Positions 37,779-47,179 of a stretch of 64,000 bases of DNA are shown here, in pieces (within the stretch, counting starts at the first letter, position 1; every line of letters starts with the position of its first letter). The notes below the pieces were generated by a model. It did not search any database, was not told the origin of the DNA, and was given only the letters and a program-made list of their open reading frames with translations. Made by a program: the position numbers and the translations under genes. This DNA comes from an alpha proteobacterium HIMB59 (lineage in GTDB: Bacteria; Pseudomonadota; Alphaproteobacteria; HIMB59). The stretch is taken from NCBI GenBank assembly GCA_000299115.1, contig CP003801.1, positions 1,054,001 to 1,118,000 of the forward strand, given 5' to 3'.

Positions 37779-38711
37779 TTAAAATAAATTCTCTTTCAAA
37801 TACTTTATGTGTTCAGGCCCAGTACCACAGCAGCCTCCAATGATATTAATCCCTTTTTTTAACCATCTATTGCAATAATTAAAATAATCTTTAGGAGAAA
37901 TTACTTCATCAAAGGTCCATTCCATTTGGATATCATCACCTGAGTGAGCATAAACACCAACTAATCCATCCCAATTATTTTTCACGATATCTAAGCATTC
38001 ATCGATATATCCTACATCTGTATGCATGATATTTATTAAAGGAATGTTTTGATCTTTAAGTGATAAAATTGCTTCTTCTAAGGTCTCACCTACTCTTGAA
38101 TTGGGAGAACTATCAACTAAGTCTTTTTGACCAGATAACAATCTCATAACTCCTTTATCATCTGGCTCGCATGAGAGTCCGACCCATACAGGAAGATCTG
38201 AGTTTCTTACACCCTTAAGCACAGATGACATTCTTGGAATATCAATCATCATTTCTAGTAAAATTAAATCAGCACCTGCATCTTTCATAATAATCGCCTG
38301 TTCTGATGCGCCCTCTTCTAAATCTTTCAAGGAAGGGAGTTTATTAGTAAAAGACCAATGAGAAATTCCACCAGCTACTAATACCTCATCTTTTTTAAGA
38401 TCATTTCTGGATTCAACGGCTAACTCAACGCTACGTTTGTTAACTAATTCAAAATCATTTAGACAGTCGGCATCTTTCATTAAATGCTTATAAGTTGCAA
38501 AAGTGTTTGAAATAATTATTTCTGCACCCTCTTTAATAAAATCTGTGTGAATTCCTTTTATAATATCAGGATGGGTTAAAGCACCTCCAGCATTCCAAGC
38601 ATTTTTCAATTGAGGAACACCTCTTCTTTCAACTTCAGTACCTGTACCACCATCAATTAAGATTTTATCACCTTTTAATAGGCGAGATAAAAATTTTTCA
38701 TAACGATTCAT
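37779..38711 (-). CDS. Homocysteine S-methyltransferase family protein
   Basis: Zinc-dependent methyltransferase (BHMT/MmuM type) using betaine, S-methylmethionine or similar as methyl donor to make methionine. ILIDGGTGTEVERRG near residue 17 and the zinc-Cys pair in IIGGCCGTGPEHI near residue 291 are conserved. Length 310. Lacks the cobalamin-binding parts of MetH. SAR11-type bacteria use a betaine-dependent enzyme next to metY, so betaine is a reasonable guess here, but the donor cannot be read from the sequence. First gene of the chain down to guaA; 46 bases from the tRNA-Arg gene. Confidence 0.88.
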   Translation of the reverse strand: MNRYEKFLSRLLKGDKILIDGGTGTEVERRGVPQLKNAWNAGGALTHPDIIKGIHTDFIKEGAEIIISNTFATYKHLMKDADCLNDFELVNKRSVELAVESRNDLKKDEVLVAGGISHWSFTNKLPSLKDLEEGASEQAIIMKDAGADLILLEMMIDIPRMSSVLKGVRNSDLPVWVGLSCEPDDKGVMRLLSGQKDLVDSSPNSRVGETLEEAILSLKDQNIPLINIMHTDVGYIDECLDIVKNNWDGLVGVYAHSGDDIQMEWTFDEVISPKDYFNYCNRWLKKGINIIGGCCGTGPEHIKYLKENLF

Positions 38712-38757
38712 TGAAAATCAACCTTAAATATAATGATGTAATTATAAAGAGGATAAA

Positions 38758-38834
38758 TGGCGCGCTCTGCAGGATTCGAACCTGCGACCCTCTGCTTAGA
38801 AGGCAGATGCTCTATCCAGCTGAGCTAAGAGCGC
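38758..38834 (-). tRNA. tRNA-Arg (anticodon TCT)
   Basis: A 77-nt cloverleaf on the minus strand. The acceptor arms GCGCTCT/AGAGCGC pair perfectly, the D-arm is GCTCAGCTGGATAGAGC, the anticodon stem TCTGC/GCAGA encloses a loop with TCT, and the T-arm carries GGTTCGAATCC. Discriminator G and an encoded CCA (38758-38760) complete it. It reads AGA codons, frequent in such AT-rich genomes. Confidence 0.97.
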
Positions 38835-38895
38835 ATAAAACAGATATTTATCACTTCAATTTTATATTTTCTACCTTATTATTCACTAATTTTGG

Positions 38896-39672
38896 ATGAG
38901 TAAAAATCTTATAAAAGTTGAGTCTGTTGTAAAGACCTTTGGAGGTTTAAAGGCCTTAAATGACTGTTCTTTAGAAATCAAAGAAAAATCTATAACTGGT
39001 ATAATTGGGCCTAACGGTTCAGGTAAATCAACTTTGTTTAATGTAATTACAGGCAATCTCAAACCTGACAGCGGGAAAATTACTTATAATGATAACGAAA
39101 TAACAAATAAAGAGTCACATGAGCTTTTTCATCAAGGTATTTTAAGAACTTTTCAAATAGCTCATGAATTTACCAACATGACTGTAATTGAAAATCTAAT
39201 GGTAGTACCAGGAAATCAAAAAGGTGAAAGCCTGCTCTATGCCCTCATGAACAAGAAAAAAATTGATAAAGATGATGAAATCATAAAAGAAAAGGCAATA
39301 GAAGTTCTTCAATTTCTTAAAATTGAACATTTAAGAAATGAAAGAGCGGGTAATTTATCAGGTGGTCAAAAAAAACTTTTAGAATTAGCGAGAACGATGA
39401 TGGTGGATGCAAAAATTGTATTTTTAGATGAAGTTGGAGCTGGCGTTAATAAAACATTACTTAACGATATAAGTGACTCCATATTAAGACTCAATAAAGA
39501 AAAAGGATATACATTTTGTATGATTGAGCATGATTTTAATTTTATAACTAAATTATGTGATCCTATTATTGTACTAGCAGAAGGATCAGTTTTATTTAAA
39601 GGCACAGCTGAAGAAGTGAAGAAAAATGAAAAAGTAATTGAATCCTATCTTGGCAAGGGAGTGAGGAAATAA
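38896..39672 (+). CDS. livG: ABC transporter ATPase, LivG type
   Basis: ATP-binding subunit of a branched-chain-type amino acid (HAAT) importer. Walker A GPNGSGKST is at about residues 36-44, the signature motif LSGGQKKLLELAR is near residue 153, and Walker B is IVFLDEVGAGV near residue 174. The LivG/BraF-specific RTFQIAHEF segment is near residue 86. Length 258 is standard. It starts the livG-F-H-M operon, with 61 bases between it and the divergent tRNA-Arg. Confidence 0.92.
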   Translation: MSKNLIKVESVVKTFGGLKALNDCSLEIKEKSITGIIGPNGSGKSTLFNVITGNLKPDSGKITYNDNEITNKESHELFHQGILRTFQIAHEFTNMTVIENLMVVPGNQKGESLLYALMNKKKIDKDDEIIKEKAIEVLQFLKIEHLRNERAGNLSGGQKKLLELARTMMVDAKIVFLDEVGAGVNKTLLNDISDSILRLNKEKGYTFCMIEHDFNFITKLCDPIIVLAEGSVLFKGTAEEVKKNEKVIESYLGKGVRK

Positions 39673-40373
39673 TGTATTTCTCAGCTTCTAAATTAACTGG
39701 AGGTTATGGTGGTGTTAATATTATTGAGAATTGTTCATTTAATGTGAATAGAGGTGAAATAGTTTCCATTCTTGGGCCAAATGGTGCTGGAAAATCAACA
39801 GCCATGAAAGCAATGCTAGGCATTCTTGATTTAAATTCAGGTGTTATTAATTTAAATGGTCAAGATATTACAAAGTTTAAAACTCAAGATAGAATTAAAT
39901 TAGGTATCTCTTTTGTCCCTCAAATAAAGAATATATTTACAGAACTTACTGTAGAGGAAAATCTAGAAATGGGAGCGTTTTTAAATGAAGATGATATTCA
40001 ACTTCAAATTGAAAAAATGTTCGATTTATTCCCAATTATTAAAGAAAAAAGGAAACAAGCAGCTGGAGAATTATCAGGTGGTCAAAGACAACAAGTAGCT
40101 ATAGCGAGAGCGTTAATGACTAATCCAACAGTACTAATGTTAGATGAACCAACAGCAGGAGTTTCTCCTGTAATAATGGATGAAATTTTTCAACATATTT
40201 TGAATATTAAAAAACAAAATATAGCAATTTTAATGGTTGAGCAAAATGCTCGCCAAGCTTTAGAGATATCTGATAGAGGATATATTCTGGTTACTGGAAA
40301 AAATGCTTATGAAGGAGATGGTGACTATCTTCTAAATGATAAAGAAATAAGAAAGTCTTTTTTAGGTGGTTAA
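39672..40373 (+). CDS. livF: ABC transporter ATPase, LivF type
   Basis: Second ATPase of the same importer. Walker A GPNGAGKST is near residue 37, the signature LSGGQRQQVAIARAL near residue 135, and Walker B VLMLDEPTAGVSP near residue 155. The 233-residue length fits LivF/BraG. The ATG overlaps the livG stop by one base (TAATG), so the pair is co-translated. Confidence 0.92.
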   Translation: MYFSASKLTGGYGGVNIIENCSFNVNRGEIVSILGPNGAGKSTAMKAMLGILDLNSGVINLNGQDITKFKTQDRIKLGISFVPQIKNIFTELTVEENLEMGAFLNEDDIQLQIEKMFDLFPIIKEKRKQAAGELSGGQRQQVAIARALMTNPTVLMLDEPTAGVSPVIMDEIFQHILNIKKQNIAILMVEQNARQALEISDRGYILVTGKNAYEGDGDYLLNDKEIRKSFLGG

Positions 40374-41384
40374 ATGGATTTTTTAAACGCAATCATTCTT
40401 ATTTCAAACTTTATTATTGTACCTGCTATAACATATGGATCTCAACTGGCACTAGGAGCAATAGGTGTAACTCTAATCTATGGAGTATTGCGGTTTGCTA
40501 ATTTCGCTTATGGAGACCTTATGGCATTTGGAACTATGATTGTAATTTTATTTACTTGGTACCTTCAATCAAAAGGAATTACCTTTGGGCTCTTACCAAC
40601 GGCACTTTTGGCGTTGCCGATTGGAATACTGTTCACCATAGCGATCAGCTTATTCTTCGACAAAACTGTTTTTGAGTATTACAGAGAAAAGAAAAGCAAT
40701 CCTGTAACTTTTATTGTAGTTAGCCTAGGTATTATGTTTGTTTTGAACGCAGTTGTTCGAATAATAATTGGACCCAATGATATAAATTTTATGGATGGAC
40801 ATAAGTTCATCATGAAAGCTCGAGAATTCAAACAATTAACGGGCTTAAACGAAGGACTAGCTATTAAATCAACTCAAGTTATTACTTTAATAACTACGAT
40901 CATTACTTGTTCACTCCTTTTTTATTTCTTAAATAAAACAAAAACTGGTAAATCAATGAGAGCATACTCTGATAATGAGGATTTGGCCCTGCTATCTGGA
41001 ATAGATCCAAAAAAAATAATCCTTCTTACTTGGGTAATAGTATCAATTTTAGCAACAGTAGCTGGAACTCTTTACGGATTAGATAAAAGCTTTAAACCTT
41101 TTACTTACTTCAATAACCTTTTACCTATATTTGCTGCCACAATCGTAGGTGGAATTGGCAATCCACTAGGCGCTTTTTATGGAGGGTTTTTAATTGCATT
41201 TTCTGAAATCGCTTTAACGTATGCTTATAAGAAGTTTTTCAAATACCTGCTTCCAGAAAGCCTAGAACCTAATACCCTCATTCAATTTATTTCTACAGAT
41301 TATAAATTTGCAATTTCATTTGCTATTTTAGTAGTTGTTTTAATTTTTAGACCAAATGGAATATTTAAAGGAAAAGTAATTTGA
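40374..41384 (+). CDS. livH: ABC transporter permease, LivH type
   Basis: Inner-membrane permease with about eight to nine helices. Family landmarks are GVTLIYGVLRFANFAYGDLMAFG near the N-terminus (shown here in part), MRAYSDNEDLALLSGID near residue 195, and the GGIGNPLGAFYGGFLIA loop near residue 258. It starts directly after the livF stop. Length 336 is normal. Confidence 0.9.
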   Translation: MDFLNAIILISNFIIVPAITYGSQLALGAIGVTLIYGVLRFANFAYGDLMAFGTMIVILFTWYLQSKGITFGLLPTALLALPIGILFTIAISLFFDKTVFEYYREKKSNPVTFIVVSLGIMFVLNAVVRIIIGPNDINFMDGHKFIMKAREFKQLTGLNEGLAIKSTQVITLITTIITCSLLFYFLNKTKTGKSMRAYSDNEDLALLSGIDPKKIILLTWVIVSILATVAGTLYGLDKSFKPFTYFNNLLPIFAATIVGGIGNPLGAFYGGFLIAFSEIALTYAYKKFFKYLLPESLEPNTLIQFISTDYKFAISFAILVVVLIFRPNGIFKGKVI

Positions 41385-42751
41385 TGAAGAACTTCGATAT
41401 TAAAATTTCTTTTTCTATAATGGCACTTCTTATAATTTTAGTTGGGTTATTTCAATCTTGGGGAGTAGCTTTATCAATTTTAAATCTATGTCTTATTTCA
41501 GCTGTAATGTCGATGGGTGTTAATATTCAATGGGGTTTTGCTGGACTGATAAATTTTGGTGTTATGGGTTTTTTGGCTATCGGCGGACTAGCGACAGTTT
41601 TAGTATCTGTTCCTCCGGTAATTGAGGCCTGGTCTACTGGTGGTATGGGTATACTTGTATCTGGAGCATTTATAATTGCAGTAGTTTTTATTCTCTTTTT
41701 CATAAATAAAAAATTAAGCGATTATAAATACAAAAACTATTTAATTTTCTTAATAATTATTTTATCTATTCCTCTACTTAAATTCATTTCAGGACCATCC
41801 ATAAGTAAAATTGAATCTATAAATGCTGCGACTTCTGGTTTTTTAGGCGGCATGAATTTACCTATTATCTTCTCTTGGTTTTTTGGTGCTTTATTATCAG
41901 CAGGTGTGGCTTTTGTCATAGGTAAAGTATGCCTAGGCTTAAGATCTGATTATTTAGCTATATCAACTCTATTAATATCAGGAATCATAGTATCAATTGT
42001 TAAACATGAAGAATGGTTATCTAGGGGTGTTAAAAATGTAATAGGTTTAAAAAGACCGGCACCTTATGAGGTAGATTTACAAAGCTCTGATTGGTTTATC
42101 AGATTAATTGAATTTTTGAATACTTCAAAATTATCGAAAATATTAAATAGCGTTGAAAGGCAGGATCTTTTATCACAGCTTGTTATTAGCGCTTCAGGTG
42201 TATTTGTAAAATTATGTTTTACTTTAATTTTTTTAATTGTTGTTTGTTCATTGCTTTATTTTTCAGAAAAAGCACTCAAGTCTCCTTGGGGTCGTATGAT
42301 GAGAGCAATAAGAGATAATGAAGATGCTGCAAAAGCAATGGGAAAAAATGTAGTAAAACAACATTTGTTTATTTTCATGTTAGGTTCAGCAATCATTGGC
42401 TTTGCAGGCGCTATGTTAGTTACCTATGATGGTTTGTTTACTCCATCTAGTTATCAACCACTTCGTTATACTTTTTTAATTTGGGTTATGGTTCTTTTAG
42501 GTGGAACAGGCAACAACTATGGAGCTATACTTGGTGCTTTTGTCGTGTGGTTTATATGGATACAATCTGCACCTTTTGCACTTTATATTATCAATATTTT
42601 TACTACACACCTTGATGATACAAATGCAATAAAAACACATTTGATCAACAGCATTCCTTATTTTAGATATCTTATGATGGGTATCGGATTATTAGCTGTT
42701 ATGAGATACAGACCTATGGGATTATTGCCAGAAAAAATTTTAAGAAACTAA
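41381..42751 (+). CDS. livM: ABC transporter permease, LivM type
   Basis: Second permease. NIQWGFAGLINFGVMGF near residue 48, GLRSDYLAISTLL near residue 186, the GRMMRAIRDNEDAAKAMG coupling segment near residue 303 and VLLGGTGNNYGAILGA near residue 370 are typical. 456 residues is at the long end of the family; extra hydrophobic and linker sequence lies at about residues 105-160. It overlaps livH by 4 bases (ATGA) and ends at the shared terminator hairpin. Confidence 0.9.
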   Translation: MMKNFDIKISFSIMALLIILVGLFQSWGVALSILNLCLISAVMSMGVNIQWGFAGLINFGVMGFLAIGGLATVLVSVPPVIEAWSTGGMGILVSGAFIIAVVFILFFINKKLSDYKYKNYLIFLIIILSIPLLKFISGPSISKIESINAATSGFLGGMNLPIIFSWFFGALLSAGVAFVIGKVCLGLRSDYLAISTLLISGIIVSIVKHEEWLSRGVKNVIGLKRPAPYEVDLQSSDWFIRLIEFLNTSKLSKILNSVERQDLLSQLVISASGVFVKLCFTLIFLIVVCSLLYFSEKALKSPWGRMMRAIRDNEDAAKAMGKNVVKQHLFIFMLGSAIIGFAGAMLVTYDGLFTPSSYQPLRYTFLIWVMVLLGGTGNNYGAILGAFVVWFIWIQSAPFALYIINIFTTHLDDTNAIKTHLINSIPYFRYLMMGIGLLAVMRYRPMGLLPEKILRN

Positions 42752-42755
42752 AGTT

Positions 42756-42782
42756 AGCTCCCTACAAGAAAAGCAGGGAGCT
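42756..42782. terminator. Bidirectional hairpin terminator between livM and the binding-protein gene
   Basis: A perfect 8-bp stem AGCTCCCT (42756-42763) and AGGGAGCT (42775-42782) with an 11-base loop. It is strikingly GC-rich for this genome and sits in the 41-base gap between two convergent genes, where one hairpin can serve both transcripts. The downstream tails are A/T-rich rather than clean U runs. Confidence 0.8.
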
Positions 42783-42792
42783 TAAAATAAAA

Positions 42793-43968
42793 TTATCTTT
42801 GTGCTACGTCAGTAAAAGATCCACCGTCAATGCCTTTTTCAATAAATGCACCAAAAGCTTCACCTACTTCAGTAAAATTAACATCTGTTGCGCCATCATA
42901 GTCAACAGCAAAACCTGCAGATGCCAATTCAAGTCCTTTTGCTAATTCACCAGCATAAATTTTTGTCCCTGGACCATTAGCTACTTTCATAATATTAGCC
43001 GCTACAGTTGCACTATCATCAGAACCACCTAAAGCCATCGCTAGAACGATCAATGCTGCAGCATCATATGACTCACCTACATAAACAGAAGGGTTTACAC
43101 CGTTAGCTTCAGCATATGTTTTGAACTTTTGCGCACCAGCACCAAGAGAACCTGGCATAGAACCAAATGAACCATCAATATCAGATCCAAAAGTATCTGT
43201 TAAAGAGTCACCGATCATACCATCTGAAAGTACAAAAGTATCAAATGCACCACTATCTAAAGAACCTTGAATAATTTGATTACCACCCTGGTCTAAGTAT
43301 CCAATAACAACTAAGGCATCACCGCCAGCTGATGATAAAACACCAACTTCAGCACTGTAGTCAGCTTTGTCACCCTCGTGGGCGGTCTTAGCTGTAACAT
43401 CAATACCTCTTGCAATTGCGGCAGCTTCATAAACATCAGCCAAACCTACACCGTAGTCAGTGTTGACATATGTTATTGCAACACTTGAAATACCCCTGTC
43501 CGAAGTAATATCAGCCAAGACTTCTCCGCCTCTTGCATCAGATGGAGCTGTTCTAAAAAACAATCCATTATCCTCAGCTGTAGTTAAAGCTGGTGATGTT
43601 GCAGAAGGTGAAATCATTGGAACACCATTTGGAACTGCCACGTTTGATAAAACCGCACCTGTAACACCAGAGCAGTCTGCGCCCATGATTGCAGTTACAC
43701 CCTGGCTCACAAGACCCTCAGCAGCAGAAGTTGCAGCAGCAGAGTCAATACATGTAGAGTCAGCTCTAATAACGTTAATTGTTGATCCGTTTAAAAGTTT
43801 TCCAGAGTCTGAAGCTTCAGAAAACGCTAATTCAGCACCTGCAGCCATATCTGGGGTAAGAGATTCAATTGGACCTGTGAATCCAAGAATTATACCTACG
43901 TTAACAGTTTTTGCATGAGAAGTGCTAAAAGCAAAAATTGTCAATAAGGTCGCTATGATTTTAATCAT
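42793..43968 (-). CDS. Branched-chain-type amino acid ABC transporter substrate-binding protein
   Basis: Periplasmic type-1 binding protein (LivJ/LivK-like, Peripla_BP_6). A signal peptide ends at about residue 19 (STSHA). The NVGIILGFTGP start, MGADCSGVTGAV and MISPSATSPALTT segments are typical of ligand-binding loops. 391 residues. The gene is visibly more GC-rich and alanine/glycine-rich than its neighbours, fitting strong expression. It is convergent with livM rather than in line with it, but pairing with livGFHM is the natural reading. The ligand (amino acid, amide or other) is not determinable. Confidence 0.9.
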   Translation of the reverse strand: MIKIIATLLTIFAFSTSHAKTVNVGIILGFTGPIESLTPDMAAGAELAFSEASDSGKLLNGSTINVIRADSTCIDSAAATSAAEGLVSQGVTAIMGADCSGVTGAVLSNVAVPNGVPMISPSATSPALTTAEDNGLFFRTAPSDARGGEVLADITSDRGISSVAITYVNTDYGVGLADVYEAAAIARGIDVTAKTAHEGDKADYSAEVGVLSSAGGDALVVIGYLDQGGNQIIQGSLDSGAFDTFVLSDGMIGDSLTDTFGSDIDGSFGSMPGSLGAGAQKFKTYAEANGVNPSVYVGESYDAAALIVLAMALGGSDDSATVAANIMKVANGPGTKIYAGELAKGLELASAGFAVDYDGATDVNFTEVGEAFGAFIEKGIDGGSFTDVAQR

Positions 43969-43973
43969 ATTTT

Positions 43974-43979
43974 CCTCCT
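43974..43979 (-). promoter_or_regulatory. Strong Shine-Dalgarno of the binding-protein gene
   Basis: AGGAGG followed by five bases and the ATG at 43968, a perfect ribosome-binding site. Most genes in this window lack such a clear site, which agrees with high expression of a periplasmic binding protein. Confidence 0.8.
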
Positions 43980-44042
43980 AATTAATTAAAGTCTGTAGAT
44001 AATATATTGAAAAAAGTGAAATTTAAATAAATTTAGAAATAA

Positions 44043-44351
44043 TTAATGAGTCCAAGAAGTTCTTCTAGCACTAGAAAAGTTGCTAGAATAACTTTTAGGC
44101 TTTAAAGATTTATAAGATTGATCTTCAACCTCGTATGATAAATTATTTTTTAAACACCAGGATTTAGCATCATCTAAATTTGGAAATGAGAGTTTTATTT
44201 GTTTGTTAGTGTTATTAGAACTATTCCAACCCATCAAAACATCTTTTTTTAAAGTGGAGTCAAATTGAAATTCAACAATCCAAGATTTAGTCTTTTTTAG
44301 ACCGGATTGCATATTAGTTTTACAAGGTTTTTTAATTAAAGCTTTTTTCAT
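44043..44351 (-). CDS. NDUFS4-type complex I accessory subunit (ETC complex I conserved region)
   Basis: Homologue of the mitochondrial complex I subunit NDUFS4, found in alphaproteobacteria. The conserved pattern is TNMQSGLKKTKSWIVEF near residue 13, LMGWNSSNNT, FPNLDDAKSWC and the C-terminal PKSYSSNF...RRTSWTH. Length 102 from ATG 44351. A longer open frame to 44474 runs through the tRNA-Pro gene and was rejected. The gene begins 7 bases after the tRNA-Pro 3' end on the same strand, so the tRNA and this message are probably transcribed together and separated by tRNA processing. Confidence 0.9.
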   Translation of the reverse strand: MKKALIKKPCKTNMQSGLKKTKSWIVEFQFDSTLKKDVLMGWNSSNNTNKQIKLSFPNLDDAKSWCLKNNLSYEVEDQSYKSLKPKSYSSNFSSARRTSWTH

Positions 44352-44358
44352 AATTAAG

Positions 44359-44435
<77 letters not shown>

Positions 44436-44486
44436 AGTATTGAATATATATACTTTTGTCTTATAAATAGTCAAACGGTAAAAGCG

Positions 44487-45062
44487 ATGCAGATAGTAAA
44501 AAAGGTAAAGAAAATCTCTCTTTCAAAAAGCTTTTTTCCATTTTGGAGATACCAATTTTTAATCAAAAGTTTAAATAAAAAAATTAAACCTTACAAAATC
44601 AACCGTGAAATACTTGGGATTGGTGATGTTGTATTTGCTCTTTGTTATTCCCCAGAAGAAAAAAAATTTTATTTAATAAAACAATTCAGACCTTTTTATT
44701 ATGTAAGAAAAGAAAAGTATAAATTTGAGCTTGTAGGTGGATTAGTGGATGAAGGAGAAACTTTAACTAAGGCTTTGAAAAGAGAAATAAAAGAAGAAAT
44801 TGGGGTTAAAACGCTAAAACTAAAAAAGTTAACAAAATATTGTCCAGTACCTGGATATTCAGATGAAATTGTTCATGTGTATTATGCAGAAGTTGAGAAG
44901 ATTAAAGACTCCCATTTATATAACAAGTTTGAAAATGAAGAGATAAAAGTTTCTAAATTAACTCTTAATCAAATAAAAAAAATTAACTCTAGTGAGCAAA
45001 TACAAAATGTGCTCACTAAAGTTTCAATATATGAATATTTAAATAAAATTAAAAAGAGTTAA
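44487..45062 (+). CDS. Nudix hydrolase, ADP-ribose pyrophosphatase-like
   Basis: The complete Nudix box is present near residue 95: GGLVDEGETLTKALKREIKE followed by EIGV (pattern GX5EX7REUXEEXGU). After the box comes CPVPGYSDEIVHVYYAE, as in NudF-type ADP-ribose pyrophosphatases. ATG 44487 gives 191 residues; the open frame further upstream runs antisense through the tRNA-Pro gene and is not coding. The N-terminal 40 residues are basic. The last 14 bases overlap the convergent serA end. Confidence 0.87.
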   Translation: MQIVKKVKKISLSKSFFPFWRYQFLIKSLNKKIKPYKINREILGIGDVVFALCYSPEEKKFYLIKQFRPFYYVRKEKYKFELVGGLVDEGETLTKALKREIKEEIGVKTLKLKKLTKYCPVPGYSDEIVHVYYAEVEKIKDSHLYNKFENEEIKVSKLTLNQIKKINSSEQIQNVLTKVSIYEYLNKIKKS

Positions 45063-45990
45063 CATTGTTAACTATTTTATTTTCTTTTAAAAAATCTGCT
45101 ACTTGATTAGCTACATCAATCGCAACATTAGATTGAGCTTCTTTAGATGATGCTCCAAGATGTGGAGTTAAAAGTAAATTCTTAGCACCAAACATAACAT
45201 TTTCAGTAGCAGGTTCAGTTTCATAAACATCAATTGCAGCACCAGCGATCACATCGTTATTTAATGCATCTTTTAAATCAGATTCATTAATTAGACCACC
45301 TCTAGCACAATTAATAATAACAGAACTGCTCTTCATCGTAGCTATGCTTTCTTTATTAAGCATATTTTTTGTTTGATCATTCAGTTTTGTATGTAATGAA
45401 AGTATATCTGATGAAGATATTAACTCTTCTGTCGAAACTTTCTTTGCACCAAAGCTATTTAGAACTTCGTCGCTAGCAGAATTAGAATTTGTTAAAATTT
45501 GCATACCTATTACTTTACAAATTTCCGCAACTCTTTGGCCAATATTACCAAATCCTACAATACCTAAAGTTTTTCCCTTTAGCTCTGTACCCATAAATTT
45601 AGCTTTTTCCCATTTTCCTTCGTGGGTAGAAGCGTTAGCATTATGAATATGTCGATATAAAGAAAACATTAAACCTACTGTAAGTTCAGCAGTTGCTTCC
45701 AAATTTCCCAAAGGGGTATTCATCACTAGAATTTTATTTTTTGTAGCGATATCCAAGTCAACATTATCAACCCCAACACCTGCTCTACCAATAACCTTAA
45801 GATTAGAACAGTTTTCTAATATATCAGCTGTGAGTTTTGTTGCAGATCGAATAAGAATTCCATCGTAGTCATCTATTATTGATTTGAGTTCATTTGGTTC
45901 TAACCCTATTTTGATGTCATAATCAATTGATTTAGATTTCAATACATCTTCAACCTTGTTACTCATTTTATCAGAAATTAAAATTTTCAT
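45049..45990 (-). CDS. serA: D-3-phosphoglycerate dehydrogenase, short form without regulatory domain
   Basis: NAD-dependent first step of serine synthesis. The N-terminal substrate-binding RSATKLT and GRAGVGVDNVD segments, the NAD-binding GIVGFGNIGQRVA near residue 145, and the catalytic Arg (INCARGGLINE), Glu (DVYETEP) and His (LTPHLGASS) are all visible. It ends at VNNVNSF, just after the catalytic domain: the ASB and ACT serine-feedback domains of longer SerA proteins are absent (313 residues). Co-linear with serC, sharing one base (TAATG). Confidence 0.88.
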   Translation of the reverse strand: MKILISDKMSNKVEDVLKSKSIDYDIKIGLEPNELKSIIDDYDGILIRSATKLTADILENCSNLKVIGRAGVGVDNVDLDIATKNKILVMNTPLGNLEATAELTVGLMFSLYRHIHNANASTHEGKWEKAKFMGTELKGKTLGIVGFGNIGQRVAEICKVIGMQILTNSNSASDEVLNSFGAKKVSTEELISSSDILSLHTKLNDQTKNMLNKESIATMKSSSVIINCARGGLINESDLKDALNNDVIAGAAIDVYETEPATENVMFGAKNLLLTPHLGASSKEAQSNVAIDVANQVADFLKENKIVNNVNSF

Positions 45991-47150
45991 TATTTATACC
46001 TTTCTAATGTTTCAAAAAATGCCCACTCAATCCATGGAAGTAATTTGTCAATATCACTAGACTCAACAGTAGCCCCACCCCATATTCTGATACCCGCTGG
46101 GGCATCTTTATAAGCATTAATATCATAACCTGCTTCTTCCTGCTCAATAATAGAACAAACTTCCTTTACTAACTTCTTTTTATTATCATCATCTAATTTT
46201 TCAAAATCAGGATGAGTAAATTTAAAACAGATACTTGTAGAAGAGTAAGTATTTGGATCTTTAGCTAGAAAATCAACCCAATCTCTTGCATCTATCCAAT
46301 CTTTAACAGATTGAAGATTTTTTTTAGATCGATTGATTAATTCTTTCTGTCCTCCAATACTTATGCACCAATTAAGAGCATCCAAAGCATCCTCTGCGGC
46401 TAACAAAGAAGGAGTGTTAATAGTAGCACCTTCAAAAATTCCTTTATCAAATTTTTTATTTTTCGCTAATTGGAAAATCTTAGGCATAGGCCAAGAAGGC
46501 TCATATGTTTCTAATCTTTCCACAGCCCTTGGAGATAGCGCTATCATTCCATGTGCAGCCTCACCACCTAAAACTTTCTGCCATGACCAAGTAACTACAT
46601 CCAATTTAGTAAAATCCATATCCATGGCAAAAACTGCCGATGTTGCATCACAAATGGCTAAACCTTTGCGATCGTTAGGTATCCAATCAGCATTAGGCAC
46701 ACAAACGCCAGAGGTAGTACCATTCCAAGTAAATACCACATCATTATCAAAATTTACTTTTGATAAATCAGGTAGCTCTCCATAGTCTTTAATATCGTGA
46801 ATAGTTACATCGTTAAGTTTCAATTGTTTTGTTATATCTTTTACCCAGGTTAAGCCGAAAGACTCCCATCCACAAACATCTACTCCTCTTTGACCTAATA
46901 AGCTCCACATCGCCATTTCAATAGCTCCAGTATCAGATGCGGGAACGATGCCTACAAGATAATCATCAGGTAATTCCAATAGTTCTTTTGATTTTACGAT
47001 TACTTCGTTTAATTTTGCTTTACCACTTTTTGCGCGATGCGATCTGCCAAGAAAAGCATTATTAAGAGCTTCTAAATTCCATCCAGGACGCTTAGAACAA
47101 GGTCCAGATGAGAAGAAAGGATGATTGGGTTTAACTTCTGGTTTTTGCAT
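45990..47150 (-). CDS. serC: Phosphoserine aminotransferase (alphaproteobacterial type)
   Basis: PLP enzyme converting 3-phosphohydroxypyruvate to phosphoserine. The protein shows the alphaproteobacterial SerC subtype: [13 protein letters not shown] start, [40 protein letters not shown] and the PLP-Lys in [13 protein letters not shown] near residue 197. Length 386. Linked to serA downstream (shared base) and to a DUF1015 gene upstream (29-base gap), a neighbourhood recurrent in many bacteria. No serB is visible in the window. Confidence 0.93.
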   Translation of the reverse strand: MQKPEVKPNHPFFSSGPCSKRPGWNLEALNNAFLGRSHRAKSGKAKLNEVIVKSKELLELPDDYLVGIVPASDTGAIEMAMWSLLGQRGVDVCGWESFGLTWVKDITKQLKLNDVTIHDIKDYGELPDLSKVNFDNDVVFTWNGTTSGVCVPNADWIPNDRKGLAICDATSAVFAMDMDFTKLDVVTWSWQKVLGGEAAHGMIALSPRAVERLETYEPSWPMPKIFQLAKNKKFDKGIFEGATINTPSLLAAEDALDALNWCISIGGQKELINRSKKNLQSVKDWIDARDWVDFLAKDPNTYSSTSICFKFTHPDFEKLDDDNKKKLVKEVCSIIEQEEAGYDINAYKDAPAGIRIWGGATVESSDIDKLLPWIEWAFFETLERYK

Positions 47151-47179
47151 TAATTGTTTTTACTCCTTAATTATTAGTT

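Noticed and set aside
38711-38899. A 62-codon plus-strand frame over the tRNA-Arg
   Set aside because: It is antisense to a complete tRNA cloverleaf and has no protein-like pattern outside it.
43460-43918. A 152-codon frame antisense to the amino-acid binding-protein gene
   Set aside because: It arises from the alanine-rich, GC-richer codons of the real gene, which has a signal peptide and a perfect Shine-Dalgarno.
46333-46785. A 150-codon frame antisense to serC
   Set aside because: It is a shadow of the well-conserved SerC coding sequence.
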